A stretch of DNA of 38,073 nucleotides from Candidatus Zixiibacteriota bacterium (GCA_020351995.1 CP070674.1:1764911-1802983); one strand, 5' to 3'. Positions 1 to 8,504 are shown, counted from the stretch's first letter. The notes: generated from the sequence alone by a model not told the origin. Numbers and translations: made by a program.

Positions 1-1239
1 CCGGGCATCCTCGGTTACAACTATTACCCGCGGGTCATGATAAAGATAGCCGCTGAACTCCGGCAGGGGCACATACGCCTTGACCGAATCGGCGACAAGG
101 CTCGAGTCAGTTACACTATCAGTGGCGGCCGACGCCGCGGAGTCTGTCGTTTCGTCTCCACTGCCGCTTTGCGTTGAATCTTCAACCTGTTCTTCACCGC
201 CCGCAGCCCTGTCGGCACTGGTGGAATCAGCGATGGCCGTATCGGGCTCGGATGGGGGAGGAGGAAAGTAGCCTTCAGGATCACCATGAACCATCATGTA
301 GTTTATATGGGGATTAACTTCCACAGCGTGGACTTCAGTGGCGCCTTCTGCAAGCGCCTGCATTACATCGCCACCACCGCCCGCGCCGAGCGAGAGAAAA
401 ACGCAGGAATCGAACATACCGATCAGACAAGAGACGTTGATTCCCCATTGTGTTTCACCTGGCTTGACATCATCCCAGTTTCCATCGAATGCGTAAACCG
501 GTGAATTCGCCACGTTGTCTATATTGATTCCACGGGCCTGGCCATTGTAGTCGTAGACTTTGATTTTGGACATGGCGTCCCAGTGCTTGTAGATAACGGG
601 GGCATGATCCTGGTGCTCAGCTTCGAGCAGCCGCTCCGCTGAAGACCCAAAGACGAACACCAGAACGATACATACTACCGCAATGGCCTTGGTCCAGCCC
701 TTGCTCACTACCAGCGATGCGACCACTATGGGCAGAGCCGTAAGAAAAGCCGCCAGGGGAGTTCCAAAGTAATTCATGGCCCATACGGCCAGCAGGACCC
801 CGACACCGGCACCAACCAGGTCTGCCATATACAGCCGAGGCATGTCCTGATGGTTTTGCTTGAACAGCATGGCCAGCGCCAACCCGGCAAAAAAGAACGA
901 CGACATCAGAATCAGAACCGTCAGTACGAGCTTGCCTACCATAGCCCAGCTGGAATACAACTGGGAGAAGTCCAAGCCAAGTTTGAAAACCAAAATCGGT
1001 CCGAACTTAGCGCATAGGCCTGCCACCGCCAGATAAATACCCAGAAGCCCGGATCGGTTTAGCTTTCTGAAGAAGCGAAGCATTAGCGAACCAAGGCCGA
1101 GCCCCAGAATAGCCAGCGACAGGACTAAAAAGGCGAACGTATAAAAAAACTCCGCTGAGAAGATCCTGGTCCATGCCAGCTCCAGCGGAATAAGCGTTAA
1201 GGAAATTAATGCGATAACTACATAGTTGCGTGCTTTCAT
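1..1239 (-). CDS. Spermidine-synthase-like membrane protein (3' end cut by window edge)
   Basis: An open frame of 413 codons starts at the ATG at 1239, behind a GAGGAAAG ribosome site, and is still open at base 1. The first half is hydrophobic, with about six or seven membrane helices from residue 5 onward. A soluble part follows with the motif FLSLGAGGGGDVMQAL and then VHAVEVNPHI. These match the SAM-binding glycine loop and acidic residue of the spermidine synthase/methyltransferase fold. Membrane-fused relatives of this type are common, and their substrate is generally unknown. Between that motif and the next recognisable segment (YHDPRVIVV) lies about 55 residues of Ser/Asp/Thr/Ala-rich low-complexity sequence, which is unusual inside this fold. 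The catalytic end of the domain is outside the window, so polyamine synthesis cannot be claimed. Confidence 0.85.
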   Translation of the reverse strand, partial: MKARNYVVIALISLTLIPLELAWTRIFSAEFFYTFAFLVLSLAILGLGLGSLMLRFFRKLNRSGLLGIYLAVAGLCAKFGPILVFKLGLDFSQLYSSWAMVGKLVLTVLILMSSFFFAGLALAMLFKQNHQDMPRLYMADLVGAGVGVLLAVWAMNYFGTPLAAFLTALPIVVASLVVSKGWTKAIAVVCIVLVFVFGSSAERLLEAEHQDHAPVIYKHWDAMSKIKVYDYNGQARGINIDNVANSPVYAFDGNWDDVKPGETQWGINVSCLIGMFDSCVFLSLGAGGGGDVMQALAEGATEVHAVEVNPHINYMMVHGDPEGYFPPPPSEPDTAIADSTSADRAAGGEEQVEDSTQSGSGDETTDSAASAATDSVTDSSLVADSVKAYVPLPEFSGYLYHDPRVIVVTEDAR

Positions 1240-1415
1240 CAACTTTCCTCTTTTGGGTGTTTACTCTTGAGCCATTCGAAATATGGTTCTGATACGATGA
1301 CCGAGCCTCAATTGTTTCGTCCGTCCCCGGGCTGCCGTTGACCCCGAAGCACCTGTCCAATCAAGCCGGCAACCTGCAGTCAAACATTGATATGCAAAAA
1401 AACAGCATTTTCTCC

Positions 1416-1444
1416 TTGACAGAATTTCTCATAAATGCTAATTT
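1416..1444 (+). promoter_or_regulatory. Sigma-70-type promoter of the BlaI/BlaR1-like pair
   Basis: TTGACA at 1416-1421, a 17-base spacer, then TAATTT at 1439-1444, about 47 bases before the regulator start. The -35 box is perfect and the -10 box is imperfect. The -10 box lies inside a palindrome (1435-1452), as expected for a promoter repressed by its own product. Confidence 0.6.
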
Positions 1445-1452
1445 TTTAGCAT
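1435..1452. promoter_or_regulatory. Palindromic operator candidate for the BlaI/MecI-like repressor
   Basis: Perfect inverted repeat ATGCTAA-TTTT-TTAGCAT with 7-bp arms. It overlaps the -10 box of the promoter in front of the BlaI-like gene. BlaI/MecI repressors bind dyads at their own promoters as dimers. The half-site differs from the classical staphylococcal TACA/TGTA core, so binding is inferred from position and symmetry. Confidence 0.55.
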
Positions 1453-1490
1453 AAAGTCATGCACGCTTATATTCGAAGGACGTCTCAAGA

Positions 1491-1889
1491 GTGATGAAAA
1501 AACAAATACTAAACCAGTTGAGCCGTCGGGAACGGCAGATCATGGAAATTATCTACCAGAAGGGCGAGGCAACCGCCGCCGAGGTTCACAAGGGTCTCCC
1601 CGACCCGCCAAGTTACTCGGCGGTCAGGGCCCTGCTGACCGTTCTCGAGGATAAGGGGGTCGTAAAGCATGACCGGGCCGGACGTGCCTACGTGTACCGT
1701 CCTACCGTAACCCATCACCAGGTTCGCGACTCAGCCCTGAGACAGGTGGTTCAGACATTTTTCGATGGTTCGATCGCAAGCGTGGTCGCCTCACTCGTCA
1801 ATATGTCCGATAAGTCGCTGAATGACAAAGAATTTCAACGCCTTGAGGCTCTCGTCAGGGAAAAGCGAAAACAGAAGAGGAAGAAATGA
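1491..1889 (+). CDS. BlaI/MecI/CopY-family transcriptional repressor
   Basis: A 132-residue protein of normal family length. The N-terminal winged helix has the typical opening LSRRERQIMEIIYQKGEATA, followed by a recognition region around PPSYSAVRALLTVLEDKG. The C-terminal third is the helical dimerisation part, which in BlaI/MecI carries the protease-sensitive site. The start may be GTG 1491 or ATG 1494; a GAAGGA site lies upstream at 1474-1479. The stop overlaps the start of the BlaR1-like gene by four bases (ATGA), so the two are translationally coupled. In the known systems this protein represses its own operon until a membrane M56 protease triggers its loss. No beta-lactamase gene is next to it, so the regulated function is probably not antibiotic resistance. 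Confidence 0.92.
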   Translation: MMKKQILNQLSRRERQIMEIIYQKGEATAAEVHKGLPDPPSYSAVRALLTVLEDKGVVKHDRAGRAYVYRPTVTHHQVRDSALRQVVQTFFDGSIASVVASLVNMSDKSLNDKEFQRLEALVREKRKQKRKK

Positions 1890-3274
1890 CGTTACTGGAG
1901 CTCCTGCAGACCCAACCTGAACTATCGGCCGACATACTCCTGTGGATGCTTTCGCTCACCGTCAAAGCCGGTGTCATTGTCGGCCTCGCGCTAGTGACCA
2001 CTATCGTGTTTCGACGGGCTACCTCGGCCCGGCTCCATTTGACACTGCTCACTGCGGTCGTGGCGGCGCTCCTGCTGCCGGTCATGGGATTGATTTTCCC
2101 GGAGTGGCAGCCTGGCCTACTTAAAGATCTACCGACCTTGTCAACGGGGTTGATTTTCGCGGGTGATCAGCTGCGAACGGTAGACGGTGTCGATGTTGAG
2201 CACGCGGCCGCAATACCGTGGCCTTTCTGGCCAATCATCGTCTGGGCCGCGGGAGCAGCCTTTTTCCTTTCCCGCACGATAATCGGGCTATTTGCCACCG
2301 CGCGACTCGTTCGCCGGGCAACGACAGTATCAGACACTCGGCTGAACTCATTATATGATGTATGCCGGGATGTAACCGGCACCCGTCGCCAAATCCGCCT
2401 TGCCGTTTCACCCGAAATAACTTCTCCTTTTGTCTGGGGAATTTTCAGGCCCGTAATCATCCTCCCGGAAGTGGCACAGACATGGCCGGACCGTGACATT
2501 CGGTATGCCCTTCTGCACGAATTGGCCCATATACGCAGGTTTGATTCACTGTGGCTGGTTATAGTGGCGGTAGCATTTGCCGTACACTGGGTCAACCCGC
2601 TGATATGGTTAGCAAGGAAACGTTTAATAATTGAAGCCGAAAAAACCTGTGACGACTGTGTCCTCCACTCCGGAGCCGACGGATCTGAATATGCCCAGCA
2701 TCTCGTCAGGATACTTGGTATGCTCCGAGATGGTCGCGGAGTGATACCCGTTGGTATCGGGATGGCGCGCAGGTCACACATGGAAGGAAGACTTATGTCG
2801 ATTCTAAGCAACAGAAAGCGGTCTGTCGGTCTTGGAAAATCGCTCATTGTCCTCGCGGCGCTGGCTACTCTCCTTCTCGCCTTCCCGCTGGCCGGACTGC
2901 AGGTACAGGCTCAGGAGAAGACGGAAACAATTGAGGAAAAGGTGCCCGATCCGGACGAGAGCATAAAGACGGATAAAGGCCCGGAGATGATATATCAGGA
3001 AGCACCGGTCTACCCGGAAGAAGCCAAAGAGGCCAAAATTGAGGGTACGGTTTGGATCAAGGCGCTGGTCGACAAAAAGGGTAATGTGGTCAAGGCGATG
3101 GTCCACAAATCCTCGGGCCATGAGATACTGGACGACTCCGCCCTCAAGACTGCCCATAAGAACAAGTTCAAGCCGGCCATGCAGGGAGAAAACCCGGTGA
3201 TGGTATGGATTACGTATAAGGTCAGTTTTGTGCTCGACGAGGACAAAGAGGATAAAGAGAAAGGCAACGGATAA
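1886..3274 (+). CDS. BlaR1-like M56 membrane metallopeptidase with C-terminal TonB domain
   Basis: A 462-residue protein. Hydrophobic segments lie near residues 25-43, 51-73, 113-136, 220-240 and 323-343. The zinc protease motif HELAH is at residues 211-215 and is followed by the EAEKTCDDCVL segment typical of M56. After the last membrane helix, residues about 375-455 form a TonB C-terminal-like domain: PVYPEEAKEAKIEGTV near its start, then VDKKGNVVKA and SALKTAHKNKFKPA. This replaces the penicillin-binding sensor domain of true BlaR1. M56-TonB combinations are known in Bacteroidetes and relatives, but the ligand is not. It overlaps the repressor gene by four bases. The likely role is signal-dependent cleavage that relieves repression by the BlaI-like protein. 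Confidence 0.9.
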   Translation: MTLLELLQTQPELSADILLWMLSLTVKAGVIVGLALVTTIVFRRATSARLHLTLLTAVVAALLLPVMGLIFPEWQPGLLKDLPTLSTGLIFAGDQLRTVDGVDVEHAAAIPWPFWPIIVWAAGAAFFLSRTIIGLFATARLVRRATTVSDTRLNSLYDVCRDVTGTRRQIRLAVSPEITSPFVWGIFRPVIILPEVAQTWPDRDIRYALLHELAHIRRFDSLWLVIVAVAFAVHWVNPLIWLARKRLIIEAEKTCDDCVLHSGADGSEYAQHLVRILGMLRDGRGVIPVGIGMARRSHMEGRLMSILSNRKRSVGLGKSLIVLAALATLLLAFPLAGLQVQAQEKTETIEEKVPDPDESIKTDKGPEMIYQEAPVYPEEAKEAKIEGTVWIKALVDKKGNVVKAMVHKSSGHEILDDSALKTAHKNKFKPAMQGENPVMVWITYKVSFVLDEDKEDKEKGNG

Positions 3275-3316
3275 CTAGCACGGATAACCGTGGCGTAGGG
3301 AACACGTGTTTGAGAA

Positions 3317-3351
3317 GACGGCCGGTCTCACCCAAGGGCGGACTGGCCGTC
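3317..3351 (+). terminator. Hairpin after the BlaR1-like gene
   Basis: Arms GACGGCCGGTC and GACTGGCCGTC pair over 11 positions with one G-T wobble, around a 13-base loop. The downstream side reads GTGTTTC, so the U-tract is poor. It lies 40 bases after the BlaR1-like stop, a good place for a terminator. Confidence 0.5.
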
Positions 3352-3383
3352 GTGTTTCAATAGCTATACCAGTTGTGCAAAGC

Positions 3384-3414
3384 AGAAGGGCAGATCATGT
3401 TGATCTGCCCTTCT
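3384..3414. terminator. Perfect 14-bp inverted repeat between convergent genes
   Basis: AGAAGGGCAGATCA and its exact complement TGATCTGCCCTTCT are separated by only TGT. The repeat lies between the plus-strand BlaR1-like gene and the minus-strand barrel gene, 30 bases beyond the latter's stop. The U-tract is weak on both strands (TTTG on minus). It probably ends transcription from the barrel gene and may work in both directions. Confidence 0.6.
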
Positions 3415-3444
3415 AAGGTTTGTACTCAGTTCTCAGTCACAGGA

Positions 3445-4062
3445 CTAAGGTCCGAAACCGAAGGCAAAGCCTCCAAAGACAGAGATCACGCCGTTTTTGA
3501 ATGAGAAATCAGGATCATCAGGATCATCATTGAGATTGCTCAATCCCAGTGTATAGCGAGCCGCGAACATGACTTTGGCCTTGTCCCCGGCCTTGACAGC
3601 CGCTCCTCCGCCAAACACTACACCGAAATCAGTGCCTTTGGTAAAATCCTTTACGTCAAGTTCTATACCAGCCACGTCAACCTTCGCGCTCAGCAGAATA
3701 CCCAGAGCGGGACCCGCGAAAAAGAGAGGGCTAATTGAACCTTCCATCGGGACCTCGTATTTGAAGAGAACCGGAATCTCGAGGTAGGTGAGCTTGAACT
3801 TCTCCTCGATGGAAATTCCGTCTTCCTCATAATCCCACTTAGTCCCTTTCATCATGTAAAGAACTTCAGCCTGGACGCTAATCTGAGGAGCCAGAGGAAC
3901 GCTTCCAAAGGCGCCCCCTCCAAAGGTAAGCAAAGTCTTGTTCTCAGTCCAGTCGCCGGTCTGGTTGGCCATATTCAGGCCACCCGTGAATCCGAGTTCG
4001 GCCGGCTGCGCGGTCGTAGCGATGATAAACAGCACCGCCAGTACAAGAGCAATTCTCTTCAT
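3445..4062 (-). CDS. Outer-membrane beta-barrel protein (PorT/OmpA-like barrel family)
   Basis: A 205-residue protein with a clean signal peptide (MKRIALVLAVLFIIATTAQPA). Alternating glycine/aromatic strands follow: LGFTGGLNMANQTGDW, LTYLEIPVLFKYEVP, FFAGPALGILLSA, FGVVFGGGAAVKAG, MFAARYTLGLSNL. The pattern is that of the small eight-to-ten-strand outer-membrane barrels annotated as porin family or outer membrane protein beta-barrel. It ends in Gly-Pro after FGGFAFGF rather than in a classic terminal Phe. The start at 4062 has a GGAGGT site seven bases upstream. The function is unknown; such proteins are structural or transport components. It stands alone between two hairpins and a plus-strand gene. 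Confidence 0.8.
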   Translation of the reverse strand: MKRIALVLAVLFIIATTAQPAELGFTGGLNMANQTGDWTENKTLLTFGGGAFGSVPLAPQISVQAEVLYMMKGTKWDYEEDGISIEEKFKLTYLEIPVLFKYEVPMEGSISPLFFAGPALGILLSAKVDVAGIELDVKDFTKGTDFGVVFGGGAAVKAGDKAKVMFAARYTLGLSNLNDDPDDPDFSFKNGVISVFGGFAFGFGP

Positions 4063-4290
4063 ACCATACCTCCATGAAATAAGTTAAAGTATTCCCTGGC
4101 AAAAAAGTTCGAACCGAGCCTGAAACTATAACGGGTTCAAAAAATAAGCAACAAAAAACTTTTCGGTTTTTCCCGGAATATTGACCGGCTGGACGCGGCC
4201 TAATTTGCTTGGTTTCGCAGAAAGGGTTGCGTACTATTTAATGTGGAGAAAACTTACGGGGACAACTCGTCTTGGTCCGGAGGGCCGCTT

Positions 4291-5442
4291 GTGGCTCGAT
4301 TTAGGAAACCGCTTGTCTTTCTTTTTGCCTGTCTTTCCCTTTTGTCCGGGTGTGATCGCTCGACCGACCCCGGCCGGGAAAATTTGCCGCCCGCGATCGC
4401 CTCGGCCTCCACCGCTTACGCTTCCGGCGGCATTGCCTTTTCCTACCGCGTCGTAGCCAATGACCCGGATAACTCCAATCTGACAATAATTTTCACTTAC
4501 GTTCCGGCCTGGGCCGCCGTCGAGGCCGACAGCGTTTACGGGCTACCGACCCACAATTCAAAAGACGACTCCATTAAAGTAGTCGTCTCCGATGGTCAAT
4601 TGGCCGATTCAGCCGTTGTACAGGTTCGGATGGTACCTCCGCTCGTGGTCTACGGTGACTCCCGCACCGGTCATGACGCCCATCGCCGCGTGGTGGCTCA
4701 AATTCTAAATGTGTACCCGACGGTCGTGTTCCATTCGGGTGATCTGGTAGGTACCGGAACTCTGCCGAGCGATTGGGACACTTTCAACGAAATTACGGCG
4801 GAGATGCGCAACCGGGCGGAATTCTTCCCCGCCCTCGGCAATCACGAGTTGCAGGCGCAACTCTACTTCGACAACTTCGAACTTCCCGGAAACGAACAAT
4901 GGTATTCGGTCGTACGTAACCGGGCGCATTTTATCATTCTCAACTCCTGCGTGGATATCAGCCCGGGATCCGTGCAGTACCAGTGGCTGGTAGATGACTT
5001 GTCGTCGATAGCCGACTCCATCTGGTTTACGGCTGTGGTTTTCCATCATCCGCCTTATAGTACCGGCGCCCACGCGGAAGATGAGTTGGACTTGAGAAAT
5101 ATCCTGGTGCCGTTGTTCGAGGAGTACGGTGTGGACATCGTTTTCAACGGCCATGATCACGATTACGAGCGTTCGTATTGCGGCGACATTTATTACATCG
5201 TCACGGGCGGCGGGGGAGCGCCGCTAAGGGGCCAGGCCCGTGACCACCCATGCAGTCAGCTTTTCCTCCAACAATATCATTTCTGCAAAGTGTCTGTACT
5301 TCCGGAAAGGATTTTCATATCGGTGATAAATGATCTCGGGGAGGTAATCGATGAATTCACCTTACCTGTCCAGCCCCGCTATAGACACCGCTCCGGCCCA
5401 TCGGCCCAACACGGAGCCAATCGACAACCCATGCATCATTAG
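4291..5442 (+). CDS. Lipoprotein metallophosphoesterase (calcineurin-like)
   Basis: The chosen start is GTG 4291, because GGAGGG at 4279-4284 lies six bases before it. The protein then opens as MARFRKPLVFLFACLSLLSGC, a textbook lipoprotein signal with the lipidated Cys at residue 21. The longer in-frame ATG at 4243 has no ribosome site and would spoil the signal. An Ig-like or cadherin-like beta domain (about residues 30-110) precedes a calcineurin-like phosphoesterase. All metal motifs are visible: GDSRTGH (Asp123), GDLV, GNHE, HHPPYST and GHDHDYER. Such enzymes hydrolyse phosphomonoesters or diesters using two metal ions, and the layout resembles purple acid phosphatases. The lipid anchor puts it in the cell envelope. 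The substrate is unknown. Confidence 0.87.
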   Translation: MARFRKPLVFLFACLSLLSGCDRSTDPGRENLPPAIASASTAYASGGIAFSYRVVANDPDNSNLTIIFTYVPAWAAVEADSVYGLPTHNSKDDSIKVVVSDGQLADSAVVQVRMVPPLVVYGDSRTGHDAHRRVVAQILNVYPTVVFHSGDLVGTGTLPSDWDTFNEITAEMRNRAEFFPALGNHELQAQLYFDNFELPGNEQWYSVVRNRAHFIILNSCVDISPGSVQYQWLVDDLSSIADSIWFTAVVFHHPPYSTGAHAEDELDLRNILVPLFEEYGVDIVFNGHDHDYERSYCGDIYYIVTGGGGAPLRGQARDHPCSQLFLQQYHFCKVSVLPERIFISVINDLGEVIDEFTLPVQPRYRHRSGPSAQHGANRQPMHH

Positions 5443-5549
5443 ACAGCGCGATAAACCCGCTACATAACCCGGGAGAATAGCGGTAATCGTTGTCAATCCG
5501 ACCCGGATTGCTTATACTCCTTCAAAATCATACGAAAGGGAGAGACTGA

Positions 5550-7070
5550 ATGACCGCACAGGAAGCCTATACGGAATTGAAAAAGCGCATAAGAGAAATA
5601 TCGATCCTCAGCACCACTGCCGGCGTGCTCTACTGGGATCAGGAAGCCTATATGCCCCGCAAGGCCGACGACCACCGGGCCGAGCAGCTTGCCCAGATCA
5701 GCCGATTGACTCACGAATGGTTCATCGACACGAAGACCGGGGATTTACTTGCTACAGTTGAAGGGTCAGATTTGGTGAAAAATCCGGAATCCGAAGCTTC
5801 TGTCAATTGCCGGGAATGGCGGAGGCTTTATGACCGGGAGGTCAAGCTCCCCACCAACTTTGTCGAGGAATTTACCCGCGTGACTTCAAAAGCCATTAAT
5901 GTCTGGGCCGAGGCCCGACAAAAATCCGATTTCGCTATTTTTCAGCCCGATTTGGAAAAAATAATCGACTTGTGTCGCAAGAAAGCCGATCTCATAGGCT
6001 ACGAAACCGAGGTTTATGACGCTCTTCTGGACGCTTTTGAGCCCGGAGCGAAAACGGCTGAAGTGGAATCAGCCTTCAAAGGCCTTCGCACCGAACTGGT
6101 GGCACTCATCGCCAAGATCAAGGACGCGCCGAAGAAACCGGATATCGGCATCCTGAGACGCCCGTATGATATCGCCAAGCAGAAAGTATTCGCTCAGATT
6201 ATTGCGGTGGCTATCGGGTATGATTTCGAGGCTGGTCGCATCGACGAAACGGTGCACCCTTGCTGCAATGACCTTGGCCCTTTCGATACCCGCGTGCTTA
6301 CACGATACTATGCTAACGATATCTCCGAAGGAATCACCGGCACCACCCACGAAGTCGGCCACGCACTCTATGAAATGAGCCGGCAGACCAAGGAACACTG
6401 GGGTACTCCCATGGGAGATACACCATCACTGGCCATCCACGAATCCCAGTCCCGAACCTGGGAGAACATCGTCGGTCGCTCCCGCGAGTTCTGGCAGTAT
6501 TTCTATCCACAACTTCAGCGCATCTTCTATCAAGACCTCCACAACGTCGCCCTCGATGATTTCTACGGAGCGATGAACTGGGTAGCCCCTTCGTACATCC
6601 GTGTCGAGGCCGATGAAGCCACCTACAACCTGCACGTGATGCTTCGCTTCGAGATCGAGCGCAGCATAATAACCGGTGAGCTGAAGGTGACTGATATTCC
6701 CGGTGAATGGAACAGTCGGTTCAAAGACTATCTCGGCATCGAAGTTGATAAGGATTCCAATGGCTGTCTTCAGGATGTTCACTGGGCACATGGCGCCTTT
6801 GGGTATTTCCCGACCTATGCACTGGGGAATCTTTACGCAGCCCAGTTCTGGCAGCAGGCGCAGAAAGACCTTCCGGGTATCGCGGACGATTTCGCTCAGG
6901 GGAAATTCGATCGGCTGCTGGCCTGGCTCAGGGATAATATTCACACTCAGGGCTTTAAGTACTATTCCAACGACCTTTGCCAGCGCATTACCGGACAACC
7001 GCTGTCGCACAAGCCCCTGCTTGATTATTTGTACGATAAGTATGCCGGGATATACGGTATAACCCGATAA
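5550..7070 (+). CDS. M32 family metallocarboxypeptidase (Taq carboxypeptidase type)
   Basis: A 506-residue protein, the usual length for M32. The zinc motif HEVGH is at residues 267-271, and HESQS supplies the third ligand, Glu298. Other family signatures are RRPYDIAKQKVF, IDETVHPCC, DTRVLTRY and HWAHGAFGYFPTYALGNLYAAQF near the C terminus. M32 enzymes release C-terminal amino acids with broad specificity, usually in the cytoplasm, and no signal peptide is seen here. The start at 5550 follows AAGGGAGAG. It is a single gene converging on the MsrB-MsrA gene, with a short hairpin in the 27-base gap. Confidence 0.95.
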   Translation: MTAQEAYTELKKRIREISILSTTAGVLYWDQEAYMPRKADDHRAEQLAQISRLTHEWFIDTKTGDLLATVEGSDLVKNPESEASVNCREWRRLYDREVKLPTNFVEEFTRVTSKAINVWAEARQKSDFAIFQPDLEKIIDLCRKKADLIGYETEVYDALLDAFEPGAKTAEVESAFKGLRTELVALIAKIKDAPKKPDIGILRRPYDIAKQKVFAQIIAVAIGYDFEAGRIDETVHPCCNDLGPFDTRVLTRYYANDISEGITGTTHEVGHALYEMSRQTKEHWGTPMGDTPSLAIHESQSRTWENIVGRSREFWQYFYPQLQRIFYQDLHNVALDDFYGAMNWVAPSYIRVEADEATYNLHVMLRFEIERSIITGELKVTDIPGEWNSRFKDYLGIEVDKDSNGCLQDVHWAHGAFGYFPTYALGNLYAAQFWQQAQKDLPGIADDFAQGKFDRLLAWLRDNIHTQGFKYYSNDLCQRITGQPLSHKPLLDYLYDKYAGIYGITR

Positions 7071-7073
7071 CAA

Positions 7074-7087
7074 GAGCCGTGTGGCTC
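7074..7087. terminator. Short hairpin between convergent genes
   Basis: GAGCC-GTGT-GGCTC lies entirely in the 27-base gap between the M32 carboxypeptidase stop and the MsrB-MsrA stop. It is followed by GAAAAAC on plus and TTGTTA on minus. The stem is only five base pairs, so a bidirectional terminator is plausible but weak. Confidence 0.35.
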
Positions 7088-7097
7088 GAAAAACTCG

Positions 7098-8087
7098 TCA
7101 AAACCGTCTCGTGTAAACGTGGCAGTATGGCTCTTTTCCAGTTTTGTCGTAGTAATCCTGGTGATAATCCTCGGCCTCCCAGAAAGTGTCAGCTTTGACC
7201 AGCTCGGTGACGACATCGTGGCCCTTGCCCCGCAAGATACTGATGAGCTTTTCTGATACCTGCTTCTGGACATCGTCAGTGTAGAAAATAGCCGACCTGT
7301 ACTGCCTGCCTATATCCGGACCCTGGCGGTTTTCCTGGGTGGGATCGTGAATTTCGAAAAATAGCCGGGCCAGCTTCTCATAGCTGACTTTGCTCGGGTC
7401 AAACACCACCTCGACCGCCTCGGCGTGCCCGGTCCCTTTGGTGCTCACTTCCATATAAGTAGGATTCGAAGTGTGCCCGCCCATGTAACCGACCCGGGTC
7501 GAGAGTACGCCGTCTTGTTGCTTCAGCAGATGTTCCACTCCCCAGAAGCAACCCCCGGCGAAATAGGCCTTCTCAACCGTTGTCGCCGGCTGATCGGAGG
7601 CAACAAAATTGAGCGATATCGAATTTACACAGTGCCGAACGTTCTTGGGTGTGATGTTTTCCCCCTCAAAAACATGACCGAGATGGGCGCCGCAATTGGC
7701 ACAGACTATCTCGATACGACGGCCGTCGGGATCAGGCGAACGCCTGACGGCTCCGGGAATCTCGTCGTCAAAACTTGGCCAGCCGCAACCCGAATCAAAC
7801 TTATCGTGGGAGTAGTACAGGGGAGCATCGCACCTTTTGCAAGTGTAAGTACCTTCGGATTTATGGTGTAAATACATGCCTGTGAAGGGTGCTTCGGTCC
7901 CTTTATCGATTATCACTCGCTTTTCTTCCGCCGTTAATTCATTGAACTTCATTTTGATCTCCGCTGTCTTGTCACTCCCCGGTGGCTCTTCCGATTTAGT
8001 GGCCAAAGACACAAAACTGACGACCAGCGACACTATTGCGACACCCCATATGAGCATTCGTATCCACGGACTTAGACCTATTTTCAT
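7098..8087 (-). CDS. msrBA: Membrane-anchored MsrB-MsrA fusion, methionine sulfoxide reductase
   Basis: A 329-residue protein. An N-terminal uncleaved-looking helix (residues 8-30) suggests anchoring on the outer face of the inner membrane. The MsrB domain follows at about residues 47-163. It has zinc cysteines C83/C86 (TCKRC) and C129/C132 (CANC), and the catalytic Cys153 in RHCVNS. MsrA follows at about residues 172-329, with the catalytic Cys180 in GGCFWG and the motifs [13 protein letters not shown] and YHQDYY. Together the two domains reduce both the R and S epimers of methionine sulfoxide and so repair oxidised proteins. The order MsrB-MsrA is the reverse of the better-known MsrA-MsrB fusions of pathogens. 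A GAGGT site lies nine bases before the start. Confidence 0.95.
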   Translation of the reverse strand: MKIGLSPWIRMLIWGVAIVSLVVSFVSLATKSEEPPGSDKTAEIKMKFNELTAEEKRVIIDKGTEAPFTGMYLHHKSEGTYTCKRCDAPLYYSHDKFDSGCGWPSFDDEIPGAVRRSPDPDGRRIEIVCANCGAHLGHVFEGENITPKNVRHCVNSISLNFVASDQPATTVEKAYFAGGCFWGVEHLLKQQDGVLSTRVGYMGGHTSNPTYMEVSTKGTGHAEAVEVVFDPSKVSYEKLARLFFEIHDPTQENRQGPDIGRQYRSAIFYTDDVQKQVSEKLISILRGKGHDVVTELVKADTFWEAEDYHQDYYDKTGKEPYCHVYTRRF

Positions 8088-8504
8088 AATGACACTACCT
8101 CGCTGTCGTTCCCCGCTGACTGCATATCTGAGCCCCTTTTTCTATTTAAGACAATTTTTGGCTACAATTGGTTCCAACGAGGATAAGACTGTTTTGCCAC
8201 CAACGAATCTCCTTTTCGGGGCTGGCATTGTCCCAGGTCCGGGGATAAGATCTGAATCGCGCCGGTTGCCCAAAGTGTACACCCGTTCGGACCAGTTTTC
8301 GGGCAGGTTTTATCAGCACTTCGCTTTCTAAACTCGGAAACGGCCTTGACGAAATTCGATGGAATCACTATATAAGGAACACATAACTCACCGACACACA
8401 TCTCTATGTGTCAAGATGGCCAGCGGGACCGTACCTGCCGCCAAGTACCGGCGTTACCCGGCGCCATCGCCGCAGGTCCGGCCTCATGGACGGGGAGATA
8501 ATAA
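8088..8504. other. Intergenic region between divergent MsrB-MsrA and GHMP-kinase genes
   Basis: A 417-base non-coding stretch. The right half holds a convincing promoter for the GHMP-kinase-like gene (8346-8374) and about 125 bases of leader. The leader contains a weak hairpin GACACA/TGTGTC (8393-8410) and a GC-rich segment before the GGGGAG ribosome site. I could not pick out a minus-strand promoter for the MsrB-MsrA gene with confidence. Short open frames here have no ribosome site and look accidental. Confidence 0.6.
8346..8374 (+). promoter_or_regulatory. Sigma-70-type promoter for the GHMP-kinase-like gene
   Basis: TTGACG at 8346-8351, exactly 17 bases, then TATATA at 8369-8374. Transcription would begin near 8381, giving a leader of about 125 bases before the ATG at 8505. 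This is one of the best promoter matches in the window. Confidence 0.65.

Noticed and set aside
1007-1360. 117-codon minus-strand open frame with ATG at 1360
   Set aside because: It overlaps the start of the membrane spermidine-synthase-like gene in another frame and has no ribosome site.
2167-2847. 226-codon minus-strand open frame
   Set aside because: It is antisense to the BlaR1-like gene, with Ser/Arg-rich shadow composition.
1491-3274. Beta-lactam resistance operon
   Set aside because: The regulator and M56 protein resemble BlaI/BlaR1, but the sensor lacks a penicillin-binding domain and no beta-lactamase or PBP gene is adjacent.
4243-4290. Upstream ATG for the phosphoesterase at 4243
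   Set aside because: It has no ribosome site and would add 16 residues before a perfect lipoprotein signal that begins at GTG 4291.
6426-7073. 215-codon minus-strand open frame
   Set aside because: It is the antisense shadow of the M32 carboxypeptidase C-terminal half.
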